Assembly: GCF_016908555.1 (NCBI RefSeq)
Contig: NZ_JAFBEE010000001.1
Coordinates: 279,447 to 343,446 of the forward strand
Direction of reading: 5' to 3'
DNA: 64,000 bases
Source of the DNA: Alkaliphilus hydrothermalis
Lineage (GTDB): Bacteria > Bacillota > Clostridia > Peptostreptococcales > Natronincolaceae
Shown one piece after another: positions 62,444 through 64,000 of this stretch. The notes under the pieces are model-generated. The model worked only from the letters and a program-made list of their open reading frames with translations, was not told where the DNA came from and ran no database searches. Numbering within the stretch: the stretch's first letter is position 1; each line of letters begins with the position of its first letter. The position numbers and the translations under genes are program-made.

Positions 62444-62969
62444 AGATAAAATAGCCTAGTTCATCAACTCCTAGTTAACTCCCGTATACCTTCCCTACTA
62501 AACATATTGAATTTAGCTAAACTACAGTGTTCCACTGCAGACTCTTGTATTTTTGAATCTACAAGATATAAGGCTACTGGATTTTATTCCAGTACGTGGA
62601 GGCGGGGGGAGTTAATCCCTAACCTCATTAATAGACAAATATGTTTCTATTGAATATATACTATAGGAGTAGATAAGCCTTTACACAGTCCGAAGGACAT
62701 AGGGAGTAGATAACATTCATCTGCATTACCACCTCTTTCCCCTATATATAGATGTATATAGAAGGGGGTGGGCATGGAACAAATCCTTTTAATACATGTG
62801 ATTATCTAGTTACCCCCCCTTCGAACTATAATATATACGTAAGACCGTAGTTAGCCTCCTTTTTCTTCATATTAATTAACGAAGGTACTGGAATAGCTAT
62901 ATACAATATTACATTTGTATTACATTTTTTTGAAGTGTGTGCAAATTCATAGGACAGGCTATTTTATCT
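62444..62969. mobile_element. 526-bp segment with perfect 14-bp terminal inverted repeats
   Basis: AGATAAAATAGCCT (62444-62457) and AGGCTATTTTATCT (62956-62969) are exact inverted copies. Inside are several hairpins: ACTGGA/TCCAGT (about 62576-62593), CTTGTA/TACAAG (about 62544-62566), and CCCCTATATA/TATATAGAAGGGG (about 62740-62767), plus two direct copies of TAG(G)GAGTAGATAA at 62665 and 62701. No gene of more than 22 codons is supported. It could be a non-autonomous element or the attachment region of the nearby recombinase. Confidence 0.5.
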
Positions 62970-63040
62970 ACTATCATTATACCTTATTTATGATCTGTTA
63001 TACCATATCTTAGCATTAATTATAATTACTCCCACCACCT

Positions 63041-63877
63041 TTACAATTTATCTAATGGACTTTGAATATTACTTAAATACTTGTTGCTTACATGGGTGTA
63101 AATCTCTGTTGTTTTTGAGCTACTATGCCCTAAGAGGGACTGGATATACCTTATGTCTATGCCCCCTTCTAGTAGATGGGTTGCAAAGGAATGCCTTAGG
63201 CTATGGATAGATACATCCTTTTTAATTCCTGCCTTAATACAGGCTGTCTTAAATACCCTTTGGACACTTCTTTCAGTTAGGTGGTTACTTTTAAATTCTC
63301 CTTCAAATAACCACTCCTTCGGAGTATACCTACGGTAGTAGTTTCTTAGCACGATTAGTGCCTTCTCTGATAACAATGTATATCTATCCTTCTTCCCTTT
63401 AGCTCCTTTCACATGAATTAACATCCTGACTGAATCAATATCTTCTGCCTTTAATCTAACTACTTCACTTACCCTTAATCCTGCGGAGTAGACTAGACAT
63501 AATATAGCCTTATGCTTATGATTCTCTACTACATTGAGTATCTTCGTAACTTCTTCTTCATTCAATACCTCTGGTAGTTTCTTTTCCTTCTTGGGGCGGG
63601 GAATGCCCACCGCCATATCAAATCTCCTTAATACTTGGTTAAATAGGAACTTAATAGAACTAACTGCTGTATTCACATAAGATGAAGAACATTGCCTTTC
63701 CTCTAACATATATAGTAGATATTCATTGACATCTTCATTGGTTATTAACCTCACCTCCTTTCCAAAATAACTGATAAACTGCTTAATATGGGATACATAG
63801 GCTTCAATAGTATTACTGCTGTATCCCTTAAGTTTCAATACTCTTTCTACTTGTAGATATATTGATTGATTATTCAT
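63041..63877 (-). CDS. Tyrosine recombinase/integrase
   Basis: A 278-aa site-specific recombinase. The N-terminal DNA-binding domain (RVLKLKGYSSNTIEAYVSHIKQF) is followed by the catalytic domain with R in YSAGLRVSEVVRLKAEDID, K in VKGAKGKKDRYTLL, H-x-x-R in SIHSLRHSFATHLLEGG, H in LLGHSSSKTTEIYTHV and the Y. The layout resembles integron integrases, yet the IntI-specific insert before the HxxR motif is absent. The start is ATG 63877 after AAAGGAGG; an upstream ATG at 63907 precedes the site. It lies immediately downstream of a group II intron. Confidence 0.9.
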   Translation of the reverse strand: MNNQSIYLQVERVLKLKGYSSNTIEAYVSHIKQFISYFGKEVRLITNEDVNEYLLYMLEERQCSSSYVNTAVSSIKFLFNQVLRRFDMAVGIPRPKKEKKLPEVLNEEEVTKILNVVENHKHKAILCLVYSAGLRVSEVVRLKAEDIDSVRMLIHVKGAKGKKDRYTLLSEKALIVLRNYYRRYTPKEWLFEGEFKSNHLTERSVQRVFKTACIKAGIKKDVSIHSLRHSFATHLLEGGIDIRYIQSLLGHSSSKTTEIYTHVSNKYLSNIQSPLDKL

Positions 63878-63911
63878 TATGTATCTTCCTCCTTTAATTT
63901 TGGGCATAATA

Positions 63912-64000
63912 AAGTAGGGTAGCTATTCTCATAGCTACCCCCTTATCAAACCGCACGTGCCCTACTAAGGCATACGGCTTACCAACGTGTTCTAAATGTA
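63912..64000 (-). mobile_element. Group II intron, 3' end (domains V and VI)
   Basis: Read on -, 63980-63948 folds as domain V: 33 bases, AGC catalytic triad at positions 2-4, a two-base CG bulge and a short apical loop. It is followed by domain VI (about 63944-63915), a hairpin with a perfect 10-bp stem GGGTAGCTAT/ATAGCTACCC. The intron's 3' boundary lies near 63912-63915, and the rest lies beyond the window. It is inserted 35-40 bases upstream of the integrase start codon. Confidence 0.82.

Noticed and set aside
62444..62969. OLE-type large ncRNA, found in some Alkaliphilus relatives
   Set aside because: The neighbours typical of OLE are absent and I cannot identify its conserved parts.
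63041..63877. Integron integrase IntI
   Set aside because: The catalytic core is similar, but the IntI-specific additional domain is missing, so I call it only a tyrosine recombinase.
1..64000. tRNA/rRNA genes or CRISPR arrays
   Set aside because: I scanned for regular spaced repeats and for tRNA ends (CCA, TTCRANY loops) and found nothing convincing; the tandem 122-bp units lack the repeat-spacer pattern.

Overview
The window looks like the chromosome of a low-GC, spore-forming, anaerobic Firmicute, most likely an Alkaliphilus-type clostridium. This genus is my inference from gene content, not a database result. Supporting signs are the AT-rich sequence, strong AGGAGG ribosome binding sites, GTG/TTG starts, a T-box leader, SpoVK, a Bacillus-type LexA box, and the order mutS-mutL-miaA-hfq / spoVK / YnbB-like / lexA. 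I see no rRNA, tRNA or CRISPR array.

Region 1 (1-35 kb) opens with the 3' half of a T-box leader and asnS. A long run of short, mostly single-gene units follows. It holds eleven GNAT acetyltransferases, five aminoglycoside-phosphotransferase-fold kinases and three SAM methyltransferases, mixed with an S66 carboxypeptidase, a PAP2 phosphatase, a VanW protein, UV endonuclease UvsE, an S41 lipoprotein peptidase, DinB, an ECF sigma/anti-sigma pair, a ferritin-like protein and an acyltransferase. Up to about 23.3 kb the genes run mostly on +; after that they run mostly on -. Four genes are visibly decayed: an epimerase with a frameshift, a 5'-truncated MazG-like gene, a membrane-anchored protein with an in-frame stop, and a 5'-truncated phosphoesterase. 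An orphan cluster of Spo0A-like boxes lies at 23.43-23.50 kb.

Region 2 (36-48 kb) has two divergent tyrosine recombinases separated by a dif-like palindrome with repeated half-sites. Next come lexA with its own LexA box, a 122-bp palindromic repeat in tandem, and two ABC export systems. The first is TetR plus one ATPase and three permeases, with paired TTGAC-N7-GTCAA operators. The second is a YtrA-type GntR regulator plus ATPase and large permease, with an AACTGTATTA inverted repeat as likely operator.

Region 3 (48-59.4 kb, all -) is the conserved core: mutS-mutL-miaA-hfq as an operon, then spoVK, a small GTPase, a polytopic protein with UbiA-like Asp motifs, a CPVC protein, a YnbB-like PLP enzyme and two unknown proteins. 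It joins mismatch repair, tRNA modification, RNA chaperoning and sporulation.

Region 4 (59.5-64 kb, all -) is accessory. It has a flavodoxin-like oxidoreductase, an IS21 istA remnant, and two orphan membrane-protein genes each flanked by GC-richer palindromes resembling recombination sites (attC-like). A 526-bp segment bounded by perfect 14-bp inverted repeats, a third tyrosine recombinase and the 3' end (domains V and VI) of a group II intron complete it. The cassette-like layout here is the best candidate for an undescribed system.
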